Assembly: GCA_021234155.1 (NCBI GenBank)
Contig: JAJEKV010000797.1
Location: forward strand, 1 to 64,000
Source of the DNA: Isoetes taiwanensis
Lineage: Eukaryota > Streptophyta > Lycopodiopsida > Isoetales > Isoetaceae
Direction: 5' to 3'
Length of the DNA stretch: 64,000 nucleotides
A program made the translations under genes and the position numbers. Position 1 is the stretch's first letter; every line of letters begins with the position of its first letter. The notes below the pieces were generated by a model. The model did no database searches. It was not told the origin of the DNA and saw nothing but the letters and a program-made list of their open reading frames with translations. Below are positions 44,803-56,249 of the stretch, piece after piece.

Positions 44803-46798
44803 TCATGTGGTTCTCATCACATTGTCGCAGATTCTGCATATCCGGTCCTCCTTATCTATTCCCCTCCACTTGTCATTTTCGATTCTCAGATCATGGCTCC
44901 CCATCCTGAATCTAGCCAGGATATCTCTTCTGGCTTTTCCCAATATGTTATCCCGGTACATCTGATGTCCTACCTGTTGATCTGGGTTAAAAACTGTCAT
45001 GAGCCAGATTGTCTTGGGTCCTGTGTGTTTTTGCAGCCATGCTCTTGTAGCTCTGTCTGCCCACTCCTCATTCCACTGCCCTTCGTTTATTAGGTCGCTC
45101 AGGTTTAATCCCATCTCTCTGGTCCATTTTGCCACATCCTTAAACCATCCGCTGCCTATGAGAATGTGTGACTTTGCTGACTCGGTGATTGCAATACTAG
45201 ACAATTTCCCCTGAAGGTCTTCTGCATTGTCCTTAATCAGGTACCTTATGGTCCTCTCCCATTCTCTCACCTCCAGTGATTTATGGCCTGTTTCGAGGAC
45301 CATGATTGTCAGTGGCGTATTTGTCCGTACTTTAAATTCCTGTTTGTGCCATTGCCTAAGGATTCCTTCCTATTTTTCCATTTTTTTTTGTCTCATTAGG
45401 CCCGGCCCCCAAGCTTCTGCCCCATATAATTGTGTAGTGGCTACTACTACACTGAATAAGTAGCATTTGATGTCCCAGTCAATTATTCTGCTTTTGTTGC
45501 AGAAATTCTTCATATTGAAATAACTTCCTATGGCTGATTGGAACCTGGTGTCTGCACACTTAGCCCACTTCCCTGTGCCATGCGCATCATACCCTAGATA
45601 CCTGTATTCCGTTGCTTCCTCTATTTCTGTTTCCTTATATCTGAAGGGTCTATGCCTGTTCTTATGGCCGAAAATGACTATCTTAGTCTTTGCTAGATTT
45701 ACTGTTAGCCCAATTTTTTCACAGAATTTTTCTAGAATTTTTAGTAGTCTGTGCATCCCCTTGTTTTTTGTGGCCATCGTACTCAGATCGTCAGATAGCA
45801 TAATCGGTACCTTCGTGTCTCCTAACGTGAGGGGCGTATTCTTCCCCTTGCTATTACGCTATGTAACCCCTGTAAAAGCATCTATGTATATCCCAAATAG
45901 AGTTGGGGATAGCGGGGCAGCCCTATTTAACGCTTTGGTATCACTATCTATTGGTAAAAGCATCCTTCTTGCTCTATCTTGGCATATACCCTATGGTATA
46001 GTCTTGCAATCGATCCTACCATGTTTCTTGGGGCTTGCATGTCTATCAACCTTTGTAATAGCTTCTCCCTTGGGGACTGTTTTAATGAGGTAGAATGCTT
46101 TCAGTGTAAGTCTGAAGTCTACAAAGCAATTAGATTATCTTTCTTCCTTGTGCTTTGTTTATGTTTCTATTAATATCCAGAAGGGTTACTAGATGGTTCC
46201 GTAGTTGAGTGTTCCGCCTGAAGCACGCTTGTCCTTGTGCTCTCATGTTTCCAGCTACGCCCATTTCTTTAATTTGTTGTCCAGTGCCTTTCTGAACCAT
46301 TTTGCGAAGATGGAACTCACCATTATTGTCCTATAGTTTCCTGGAACTTGCCTGCCTTCCGCCTTATGTAGAGGTATGACCCTATTGTATGTCCAAATGC
46401 GGAAGCCATGTATATGTATTATGCCATTGAAAATGTTCGCGGACTGTTTCCCTATTTCGTTTTGAGACATTTGATGTAATTCCTTCGTCGAGACCATATA
46501 GATCCGGGGCTTTGTGGTTACCCATCCTGTTTAAGGCTACCATTACCTCTTGCATGTTGAAATATGGTTTATCCGAATCCTGCAGTGTTGGTATTGATAC
46601 GGGGGATGCCCTTGTCTTATCTGATTTCTCCGGTATTTCTCCCATCCACGTTTCCAATCTCGTCTGCTCATTCCTTGTTTTCATATTCTCCCCTCCCTTC
46701 CTTTTGAATCCCCTCCAAAACCTTCGGGGCTGTTTCTTCAGCAATTTTGCCATACCCCATTGGTGCTGCAACAAGTTCTTATTCCATTTTAACTTCAA
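44803..46798 (-). pseudogene. LINE reverse transcriptase region
   Basis: Motifs in order are NRMGNHKAPDLYGL (RT 0), VIPLHKAEGRQVPGNYRTI (RT 1-2), a region equivalent to FxDFxxAF near 46100, AAPLSPTLFGIYIDAF (RT 4), LSDDLSTMA (catalytic DD, normally YADD) and LTVNLAKTKIVIFGHK (RT 6). QLYGAEAWGPG and the C-terminal CRICDN plus ENHMINDC cysteine/histidine motif follow, ending near 44700. The domain copies element RNA at a nicked target. At least four frame breaks are visible. Confidence 0.85.
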
Positions 46799-46961
46799 TA
46801 GTCTTATGTATTCTGCTTTTTCTGTCTGGTATGTCTCCTTCCCTATGTGCTCTTTGGTTATTCTTTTTTGTTCTCTGCACTCGTCATCATACCATACTGA
46901 TGCCTTGAAGGCCTTGTTCTTCCTGGTTCTGTTCTTTTTCCCGAATACCTCTGTTGCTATC

Positions 46962-48066
46962 TCACCATGATGTCATTGAGTATATTACCATTGTCATTCG
47001 CATTGTGTTTTCCCATTCCCACTTTTCCATTTCCTCCCTGATCGTTTGTATGAATGTATCTGTGTATTTTTCCTGAAATTGGATTCTCATCCTCGTTTTC
47101 TCTTCCTCCTTTTCCCCTGTGTTATTGACATGTGTCGTCCCACCCCATTTGAGTGTTAATTGGATCGGTCTATGACTTTTCCTCTTTCCAGTCGGCCAGT
47201 CCTGTAGCATTAACCCTACGACTATTTCCACTGCTTGACCATTCAGAATTACATAGTCTACTATGCTCTTGCCATGTGCATTTTGACTCATGAAGCTCCC
47301 TGATCCTCCCCATTTTTGCACTCCATTAGCTATGATTACCCCTGTTGCTGTGCAAATTTCAAGCAATAATTCGCCTTTAGCGTTGAGCTCTGCCTTATCC
47401 TCTGTATCTCTCTGCCATTCCTGTGTTCTTGCTGTGTATATTATCTGACCACCCGTTTCATATATGTTCGTGCTTTGTGCCTGTTCTTGTCTGGTTCTGG
47501 CAGTTAGATCCCCTACTAGGACCCTGTTCTTTCCATTTCATCATACTTTCCCCTAGGTCCAACAACTCTAGCTTGTCACTGTTTGGCGGACAATATGCTA
47601 TGATCAGAAATAGGTCTTGTTTGTTTTGCAATTGAATATTCAACACCATGTATCTTTTATTGATATCTGAATGTAAAATACGTACGCTGTTAGCTATACT
47701 GTTCTTTACATAACATGCTAGGCCTGCACTTCCCCTCCCTATCTTGAAATCCTTATCTTTCCAACACGTGAACAACTGATATCCCTCTTCCTCTGGCAGC
47801 CTCTTGACGTTATGCTCCCATGTCTCTACTAGACATATTATGTCGCAGCTGTGAGCACCCTCTAGTCTCTCTCCGTCATCCCACGGGTACCCGGTACAGT
47901 TCCAGTACCATATTGTCAGCGTCTCTTCCCTCGAGGTTGCTCCTTCGGGGTCTCCGTGCCTTCTGTCTTGTTGCTTGTTCTTCTTGGCCTTCCTCTGGTC
48001 TTCATTGTTGGGGTTGGGCCCATGAACCCCGCTTGCGTTGTTCGGTCTTCGTCGCCCCACTTCCAC
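46962..48066 (-). pseudogene. LINE endonuclease region
   Basis: The N-terminal part has LTIWYWNCTGYPWDD, CLVETWEHNVKRL, GRGSAGLACYVKN and LIIAYCPPN, matching the apurinic-endonuclease fold that nicks target DNA. The second half, in another frame, has SIVDYVILNGQ and KRKSHRPIQLTL, the end of that fold. A frameshift near 47470 separates the halves. Confidence 0.85.
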
Positions 48067-48994
48067 TTCTTTCTGCTCCTCTATGCTGATTCCCTTCCAG
48101 CGTTATCGCCCTTAGCGCTCCCCCCAAAACTCTGCTCTCCTGCCCCTGCTGTATAGTCATCAGGGGGTTTATGTTTTCCTTCTCCAATTCTGTTGCTTTT
48201 GCTTGTCCCTGTGTTCCCACATTTTGTTCCTGCGTCAGGGCGGCCTGTTCTCTTACCCTCTTGTGAAGGTAGACTTTGCCATTCCTGACCCCTGCGTGTA
48301 TCCCTGCTTGGTTCAACTCCCTGGCTTTGGCTAACTCCCTGTGCAGCCCTTGACGCTGCATGACTGTTAGAGCCTCCTGTACCTTGATCCCATTCCTCAA
48401 TCTGGATCCCATCCGCAATATTCTTTCTTTGGTTGCCAAGTCCCTCAATGTCAGGTTTATGTGCCTCGATCGCCCTCTCCATTGGCCTGACTGTAATGCC
48501 TTGACAATGATGCTCCTGTGTTCCTTGAATACTGTCTCTATCACCTCTGCAGTAACTCGATATATGTCCTCGTTAGGTTTCTCCACTACTCCAATTAGCC
48601 TAACATCATGTTTAATTTTACTCTGCTTCTCATATTCCATTATATGTGGTTTTATCCTATCAAATGACTCCCATGCATCTAACTCAACATTTGATTTTTC
48701 TAATTCAACCAACCTTTACAGAATTTTTGCTTTCTCCTCTTCAATCTCGTCCATTCTGCACTGCATTTCCTCGTTCGTCCTCTCCACCCCTCCTACCCTC
48801 ACGTCCATACTGGAGATGGCTAATTTGTTACGATTGCACGTTTCCGCCAGTGCGTTGAGTGCATCCATGCTCGGAATTTTCGATTCTAACTGCTTGTCCA
48901 TCTGTGCCAGGAAATCCCTAAGGTTCTGTTGGCTCACTAGCGCTTTTGCTGCATCTGCTCTCTTCTGTTGGCTGCTGTTGGTATTATCGGCCAT
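48002..48994 (-). pseudogene. LINE ORF1
   Basis: Starts MADNTNSSQQKRADAAKALV at 48994. A coiled-coil-prone segment with NEEMQCRMDEIEEEKAKIL is followed by a stop at 48717, then IKHDVRLIGVVEKPNEDIY and RHINLTLRDLATKERIL, resembling the RNA-binding domains of L1-like ORF1 proteins. A glutamine-rich tail ends at 48002 and overlaps the endonuclease frame. It probably forms an RNA-binding trimer. Confidence 0.7.
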
Positions 48995-50087
48995 AGTTTC
49001 TGTTTGCGAAAAACTCTGCGTTGGCTCTGGACAGGACTATCGTGCTAGACTCCCTCTGGTAAGGTAGCCGTAATACTTCCTTAAGGGGTATTTATTATAT
49101 CCTTGTAAACGGTCTTTTATTTGAAATCACCGTTTTAATTTTGAATTTTGAATTTCGAATTGCCCATAATTATTCCGCCCGTCTCTTTTATTATTCGATC
49201 CTCTCTTGTAAGATACTGTCATATTTCCTCTTCGTCGATTGGCCGGGGATGACCCTCTCTGAGCCAATTAGTTCGGTAGTTGCCTACCGCATTAGTTATG
49301 CATTTATGCGTTCAAACATTCCAGCATTTCTGCATTTCTGCATTTCTGTCATTTTGGTGATCTGGGAACCAGTTGGGGGCCGGGCCCACGCTATCCTGGC
49401 CTATGGCGGGGGTTATACCCCTCAGTCCATAATTTGCCCCATTCTCCTTTTTGACAATTGGGGTATTCTTCATACCCCGATAGATGTTATATTTTGCTCT
49501 CCAGGTATCAACGAGTTTTTATTGGTCCGGGTTACCAGCTGGTGGGTCTAGCCCTCGCTATCCTAGTGTACGACGGAGGCTTAGCCTCTCTGTCCCGTAG
49601 CTTGTCCCGTCCACCTTTTACTCTAAGGATCTTGTAACCTTTTGTGCTCTGAATTTCCAGTGGTCCAGTTTGCCAGTCCAAAGTGTGTTCCCTCGATATT
49701 TTATCATTTTGTTGTCTGCATATCGTCCATTCTCCTTTATCTTTTCTGTCCGTGTGTCTGTCTGACATGGCACCGCTTTATCATTCTCCCGAGTCTACCA
49801 CCTTCGCCATCCTTTTTGTGTTTAGATTTGGTTCCTGCCGTGTCGTAGTCCACCTTCCTTGGATTTGCCTGCTATCACCTTCCTTTGTTTGTTGAATGAA
49901 TCCTGTTGTTGTTTAGCATGCCACCCTCCCATGATTATGTCCATGGGGGGCACGGGTCAAAGTATACCCCTGAGTCTCTTCCTCGTATTATTGTATACCA
50001 CCCGAGGTGATTTTTGCAGAGTCATAGCAGAAAGGTATGAAGGTATCCGCAGTTCCATAACTAATTGCTTACATTCGGTCTAGAATA

Positions 50088-51420
50088 TAATACTTTAAAC
50101 AAGAAGCAATTCACACCAAAAGTAGGCGATTTAAGCTACATAGTAAAGCTGTTTTACAATTAACATCCGATATTCCAAATTTGTATTCAAAAAAGTTTCT
50201 TTCCACATATACATATTTTTGGCAGATTCAGCCATGCTTAAAACATAGGCCATTCCTCAAACACAGTTCGTTTCTTTTCTCCAAGGATTCACCCGCATCA
50301 ACTAAAAATTTATATTCAGCCAAGGGCTGATACAGATTAATTATCTTGACGGCTGACAAAGATCACCTATGAAGCAGAAGCTAAAAGAGGTTGATTCAAA
50401 AGAAAAACAAAACAGAACATAATATTTTGTCCTATTCCTATTCCTATTCCCTTCATTCCCCTCCACCTTTGGCCCTTCTTTCCGTCCCTCCCTCGTTGCT
50501 TTCGTCTCGGCTACTTATTTCCTTTGCTTTCTTCCTGTCGAAGGTTCTCCTAACTTTTTGACCTTTTCCAGATTTCTTGCCATGAAAGCCTGGCAAATAA
50601 AATCAACTGGATTTTTCTCACAGCAGTATATGCATACCTTGCCGAAATCGCCTATCATCATATTATATTGGTAGCTGGAAGACTTCTGTATTGCTGCAAG
50701 GATCCGAATCCATTGCTGCAAGAAGACTTCTGATTCGAATCGATTGCCCAAGGATGATGGCGAAAAATGCCACTTCAGCGCCATGTTGGAGGTGAATTCT
50801 TATAGATGCATATGATCTTTTCTGCATCTCCATAGTGACCAAATAATAAAGCACAAAGCGCCCAAATTCAAGTTGGACTTGATTAATTCTATTCAGTTTC
50901 AAATAAGAATTTCTTCAGAGGATCTAATTTGATGACATATAGTTGGTACATGTATTTATTTTACTATGAACCAAGAAAATGGCACAGATTGGTGGTGCAC
51001 ACCCATGGCCTGAAACACAGGTGTTGAATCCATAAACTCTGCTGAAAATTCTGCTTTCATTTCTAAGATGTCGTATTCTATAGAGACACGAAAAGGAGGC
51101 TCTGGAATAGGAGGAAAAATGGGCCATATGACTTCTGATGTTGCAAATGAGAGCAAGAATACTGCATTTAGTTTTTCTGGCACCGTAGATTGGGAAAAAT
51201 AATGAAATTATATGCTTGGATCATTCGTTTTAAAGAATGTTCCATATGCCGCCTAACCTAGAATGTCTCAAAAGGCACTTTATTAGGTTGGATTACAAAT
51301 TCTAGATTCATAACCAACAATCACTACACTACAAGGCCATATAGTCTAACAACAGCTTTCTAGCTCTGTCAACGCACAAACCAACTATATGGTCCACGAA
51401 TGATCTTGCCTAACAACGCA
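50088..51420. other. No gene recognised
   Basis: Two - strand frames (50784-50515 and 51183-50956) have coding-like text (FGKVCIYCCEKNPVDFICQA; PIPEPPFRVSIEYDILEMKA) but no family I can name. They could be exon remnants within the Helitron-like element ending at 51468. Confidence 0.35.
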
Positions 51421-51433
51421 ACATGTACCCAAC

Positions 51434-51468
51434 TTATGCCCAACCACAACGTTGGGCACCATTACTAG
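51434..51468 (+). mobile_element. Helitron-like 3' end, copy 4
   Basis: GCCCAACCACAACGTTGGGC hairpin (perfect 7-bp stem), ACCATTA, CTAG, then TT. It ends 115 bp downstream of the P450 stop codon. Confidence 0.78.
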
Positions 51469-51582
51469 TTTATAATAATGATATAAATAACACAACCAAG
51501 GGCATCTTGTGCTATTTTCTTGCTTCAAGCATGTTAATTATGGTACTACAACCAAGAGATAACTTGCAAAATGAAAGCAAAG

Positions 51583-53226
51583 TTAACTTAAGGCAAGATT
51601 CAAACGAGGTGTGGCAAAGGCAAGCAAAGGTTTTTCTCTTGGCATGGTGAAACCAAATGTCTCGGTGAAGTCGATTTTACCAATAACTTCCCAGTCGAAG
51701 GTGTGAAGTAGACGTGCTAGAATTATATGCACGATAGGAAGTGCCAGGGGCATGCCAGGACACATCCTTCTTCCAGAGCCAAATGGAATAAGCTCAAAGT
51801 GATTGCCCTTGGGATCTATGTTGTTGTTGATAAACCTGTCAGGATCAAATACATGGGGATCTTTCCAAACCTTAGGGTCTCTTCCAATTTGCCAAGCATT
51901 CACGAGCAAGTGTGTGCCCTTTGGGATATGGTAACCTCCTACATCACAATCCTGAGTCGACGTATGAGTAAACAGCAAAGGCGCTGCAGGATGGAGCCTA
52001 AAGGTTTCTTTCACAACTGCCTGTAAAAAGGGTAGGTTAGGAATGTCATCTTCGTCAACCAACCGCTCAGATCCGACCACGTCATCCACTTCCTGCTTGA
52101 TACGTTGGATGAGCGAAGGGGCTTGCAAGAGTTCTGCCATTGCCCATCCCACCGTGGTAGAGTTTGTGTCGGTCGCAGCAAACATTATGTCCTATGCCAT
52201 TCAACACTTTAGAAAATACTATGATTATGAATAATCTAATTTTACAATTCAATAAAATACCTCAATTATATTCAAACGTGTTCTAATAAATTAGGCCAGC
52301 TATATTCAAACCTGAGTATGTGATTTTACTGCTTCCAGATCTAGCTTTGATCCTTCTTCCTCGCTTTCCGCTTGCAGCAAAACCCTCACCAGATTATCCC
52401 ATCCATCCCTTCTGCCTTCTGCAAGATTTTTCACCTCTTCATCAACAATCCTTTGAAAAAAAGCATCCAAATTCTGGTGTAAATCCTCCATTCTTCGCCT
52501 GTAACCCTGCAGATCAAATCGTGACAAAAAGGGCAAATAGTCTCCCAAGTTAAACACTCCCGACAAGATAAACGCCTCACGAATCATCTCCTCGAACTTA
52601 TCGGCCCCTAATGCACTCCCCTTTCCAAAGAATTTCTTACCGAATGCGATTCTGGTGATGATGTTGGTGGTGAGGTTAGATAATTTAGAGGTGAGATTTA
52701 CGGGGCTGTGAGCAAGGCTATCGTGAAGGATAGACTGGAGAGTGCAAGAGGTTTCTTCAGATCTGATATGCTGGGTTTGGCGGATGCGTTTGGGGGAGAA
52801 AAGGTGGTCGACAAAGATTTTGCGGATGTGTTTGGAGCGGGGGCCATAGTCGGAGACGCCGAGCTCGGACCAGTTGTAGCTAAGGATGCGGCCGGCCTCA
52901 AACTTGGGACGGGCAGAAAAGGAGGCATCGTGGGTTTTGAGAAACTCCCTGGCCATGGCGGGGGACGAGGCCACAACATGATTCACAAAACCAAGGCGGA
53001 GCGAGAAGAGCGGACCAAATTGAGCTGACAGACGCCCTAAAACCCTGTGCGGTACACTCGAGAAGTAGAGCAGATGGAGATGCCCAATTATTGGAAGCGA
53101 TTTCGGCCCTGGCGGTGCCCCTCCCCCTCCTCTTCTTCGCTTCCAAATCGCGTAATAACACAGTGTCACTACCCCAACCCATACCCAAATTTCCCTCATA
53201 CTTGCAATTGCAAGCATTCTCATCAC
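51583..53226 (-). CDS. Cytochrome P450, A-type (CYP71 clan), intact two-exon gene
   Basis: Exon 1 is 53226-52312 (305 codons), exon 2 is 52191-51583 (202 codons plus stop); the 120-bp intron is phase 0 with GT/AG ends, the usual A-type position. The 507-residue length is normal. Residues 12-29 form the N-terminal ER anchor, then basic KRRR and the hinge PPGPKSLP (38-45). Exon 2 carries the I-helix AATDTNSTT (about 310-318), KETFR (ExxR, about 366-370), FDPDRF and the heme loop FGSGRRMCPG with ligand Cys about 449. It would be an ER monooxygenase of specialised metabolism; the substrate is not predictable. The text around the heme loop resembles CYP76/CYP71 families. I chose the first of several clustered ATGs. 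A broken exon-1 copy is at 37472. Confidence 0.93.
52192..52311 (-). other. P450 intron
   Basis: Donor CAG|GTTTGA, acceptor GGCATAG|GAC, phase 0. A short AT-rich intron. Confidence 0.9.
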
Positions 53227-53852
53227 TCATCACACTAGTAAGGGACTGTGCCTCGTGACGGCACACTTAACAGGAAAAGTGATCGATGGAGGGCCTTCAT
53301 TGCTCGGATCTGGGCAAGCAATGGCTACTTGCTCTCTCTAATGACCCCTTAGAGCCCTTGCTGTTGGCAGTCTGTCCAAAACTGGGGCCCTTTCTGTAAG
53401 CTCAGAAATGAACGAAAAGAATAACTGTTAGTTATTTGAAAGGAACGGAAATAACAAGTGTGAAGTTCGGAGCATTTTACGGAAATCCAAAAGTGGCCCT
53501 TAAGATAACTGTTTCATCCTCACAATTATTCTCTGTAAAGTCAAGCCAGATGGAAGAAAATAGTGCCTGTTCGTTCCATTTTTGAGGCATGTAATCTTTT
53601 GCCCAGCAGTTACATCAACTCTTGCTGTTACATTAACAAAAATAATGATAAGTCTAATAGTGTTACACAAACTGTGATGAATTCAAATGTATTTTAAGAA
53701 CACAAAAGTGCAGTGCATTATTATGCAACTCTGTCCTCGTGCCATGGTCTTGGAATATTTGATCAGCATCGATCAAAGAGGCGGCTTCTGGCGAGGGGTG
53801 CTCAGCTTAGTCATCAGAAACCAGTACTGTGACCTTCTTCCTTTACTTTTTT
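53227..53852. other. P450 upstream region
   Basis: This is the likely promoter side of the P450 gene. No clear TATA box or repeat was identified by eye, and no coding region. Confidence 0.4.
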
Positions 53853-54022
53853 GGGTTGCCCCTAAGGGGGCAAGCCCTTGTTGAGGTTGGTTTATGGCAT
53901 ATGCTAGGTATATGCCAATATATACCCAGAATATGCCAATGACTGCTAAAAACCCATCATAGGCTGTAAATGCTCGGTTGCCCCTGTTGCTGGAGAGGAA
54001 CTGTCGAAACCGGCTAACCGGT
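53853..54022 (+). repeat. Dispersed ~170-bp repeat, copy 2
   Basis: Matches 39836-40003: GGGTTGCCCCTAAGGGGGCA, GTTTATGGCATATGC, AATATGCCAATGACTGCT and CCGGCTAACCGGT in the same order. Confidence 0.85.
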
Positions 54023-54349
54023 GCTACTGCCATCGCCTCTAATGCATTCATCTGCAATACTGAATGCATTCACCTGCAATCTAATGCATTCATTTGCTCG
54101 TCACACAGAATAACTACGCTCAAGTCTGCAAGAACTTTCGATTCTGGCAGTAAGAGGGAGTGGGATTTTTCCAGAGTCGAGCATCAGTTCACTGAGACTA
54201 ATATGCCAAGCATGTTGGCTCCGGCAATGCTTTATCATACCTCCTATAGATGCAGTAGATCAAGTAAGTGTACTTTTCACCGGACCCTTTCCATGCTAAA
54301 AGAACTTAGAAAGGACAAAATCTAGGTTTTGTACTATACGTTGAGATCC

Positions 54350-56029
54350 CATGCATGGCGTCGGCTTGCTCTAGTGCTCAATGCTCGCCCCAGGTTTTGC
54401 TATACAGCTAATCCGAAGAGAAGAAAAGAAGCTGAAGCTCGGGTATGTTCTTTTCCTTTTCTGATGATTAAATAGAGTCATTATGTTGTTTAGTATGTTC
54501 TTTCTGGCAATCTGCCAAAGATGGTTCAAAGTTGTTTCCTTTTTCGCATTGAGCTGCTTTCAGATAGCATTATCTCTAATTATTACTTGCGAAGTTTTCC
54601 ATAATAGTCTCTAGTGGCACGTTTTGCTGATATGTTATTCTATTTAATAGTGTCTGTTATGTTTCCTGAGTTTTAATGTTACCTTTCTTCTTCTGTATTT
54701 TGTGGACAGAAAAAACTAAAGGTATCAGTGAAAGCAACACAAGCATCACTCAGATTTGTTGAAGGTACGATGGTTTCTAAAATTAGGTGTTCTCCTGCAT
54801 TTGTAACATGTTAAAGTTAGTAAAGTTTATGCCATGATCGTAATTCATTTATTACAGCTCGTAGGGTTCATGATCCTGAAGAAGACGCAGCAAGGAAAGA
54901 GAAAGAGGCAAAGGCCAGGGAAGAGGAAGCAAAAGCAAATAAGTTTGGCTTTGGGACTTATCCACAGAATTAAGTTGGCATTACTGAGTGATGCCAAAAT
55001 TTTCGAATCACATGGGGGATTAAAAACGATTGCACAGCAACTGAATGTTTTTCTTGACATTGGTATAATTGGTGACGAATCAGACTTGTCCAAGAGGCAA
55101 GAAGTCTATGGATCTAATACATATCCAGAGAAACCCCCCAAGGGGTTCTTCAGTTTCGTTTGGGATGCAATGCAGGACTCAACATTGCTTATTTTGGCAT
55201 TTTGGCATTGTGTGCAGTAGTCTCACTAGGCATAGGAATACCTACAGAAGGGCTAAGAGAAGGATGGTATGATGAGGCTGGTATACTTCTCAGTACAGTA
55301 CTCATCGTTGTTGTGACAGCTACAAGTGACTATCAACAGTCCCTGCAGTTCCGAGTTTTGGAGAAGGAGAAAAAGAAGATTTCAATTCAAGTTTTGAGAA
55401 ATGGAGAAAAAAGGAAGATATCCATATATGACCTTCTAGTTGGTGATATTGTGCAGTTGTCAATTGGAGACCAAGTTCCTGGAGATGGTCTCTACATATC
55501 TGGCCATTCATTAACTATTAATGAGTCAAGCATGCCAGGTGAGAGTGAAGCAAAACACGTAGATGAGGAGAACCCTTTTATTTTGTCTGGGTCAAAGGTT
55601 GAAGATGGAAGTGGTTCAATGTTGATTACTGCTGTAGGGATGAACACTGAATGGGGCCAGCTGATGGCTATACTTGGCGAAGGAGGTGAAGATGAAACAC
55701 ATCTGCAGGTGAAGCTGAATGGGGTTGCAACTAGGATTGACCAAATTGCTGTAGCTTTTGCTGTTGTCACTTTTATTGTTCTGATGATCAGGTTTATTGT
55801 TACAAAAGAAGACCTCCGCCGCTGGGGTGCTGAAGATGCCATTGACATTGTCAACTTCTTTGCCTTTGTAGTAACCATTGGCAAACAATTTTTGAGCAAA
55901 ATAGTGGAAAGATATATGCTAAGAGGACCTGTTGTGGCAAAGAAGGATGGTAGCATGGGCAAATATCTGTCAGAAGCAAGCAAGGAAATTATAGAGCAAA
56001 ATCACCCGAGCAACTGCATCATGACGTAG
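54350..56029 (+). pseudogene. ACA-type plasma-membrane/ER Ca2+-ATPase, N-terminal part only
   Basis: Exon 1 remnant encodes RRLALVLNARPRF with ANPKRRKEAEAR, like the N-terminal calmodulin-binding autoinhibitory region of plant type IIB Ca2+-ATPases. A small exon (54710-54764) gives KKLKVSVKATQASLRFVE. A large exon from 54858 gives EEDAARKEKEAK, then FESHGGLKTIAQQLN, EKPPKGFFSFVWDAMQDSTL, VGDIVQLSIGDQVPGDGLYI and GMNTEWGQLMAILGEGGEDE. It stops just after transmembrane segment 4 (FFAFVVTIG), before the PEGLPL and phosphorylated DKTGT motifs, and the last ~35 residues do not fit the family. Frameshifts near 54960 and 55200 also break it. Nonfunctional. Confidence 0.88.
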
Positions 56030-56249
56030 AGCTACAACTTAATCAGGTAACCAATCTTGCATCTCCAAAATCTTCTTATTTGCATGTTTGAAAGAATCAG
56101 ATACAAGGAAAATACGCTGTTAAGAGAATAATGTGCAGCACTTGGATATTGTTTACATATTTTCTGTAATGTTTTTAGCAAAAACTAAAAACTGGAATTT
56201 ACCTCTTACTTTTTGCAGCCATATGTTTTTGAAACTTCATAACTGGAAG

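Larger units (their letters stand above)
44342..50079 (-). mobile_element. Non-LTR retrotransposon (LINE), nearly full length, decayed
   Basis: In - strand order: 5' leader (50079-48995), ORF1, an apurinic-type endonuclease, reverse transcriptase, a C-terminal cysteine/histidine motif and a pentamer tail. CTAGAATA occurs at 44338-44345 and 50080-50087, a candidate 8-bp target duplication that would give a 5.7-kb element. Frames are broken in several places, so it is not active. Confidence 0.8.

Noticed and set aside
46512-46970. Hydrophobic + strand frame of 152 codons
   Set aside because: Antisense to the LINE reverse transcriptase and therefore a shadow.
48360-49067. 235-codon + strand frame
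   Set aside because: Antisense to LINE ORF1; serine/leucine-rich composition is the complement of the real frame.
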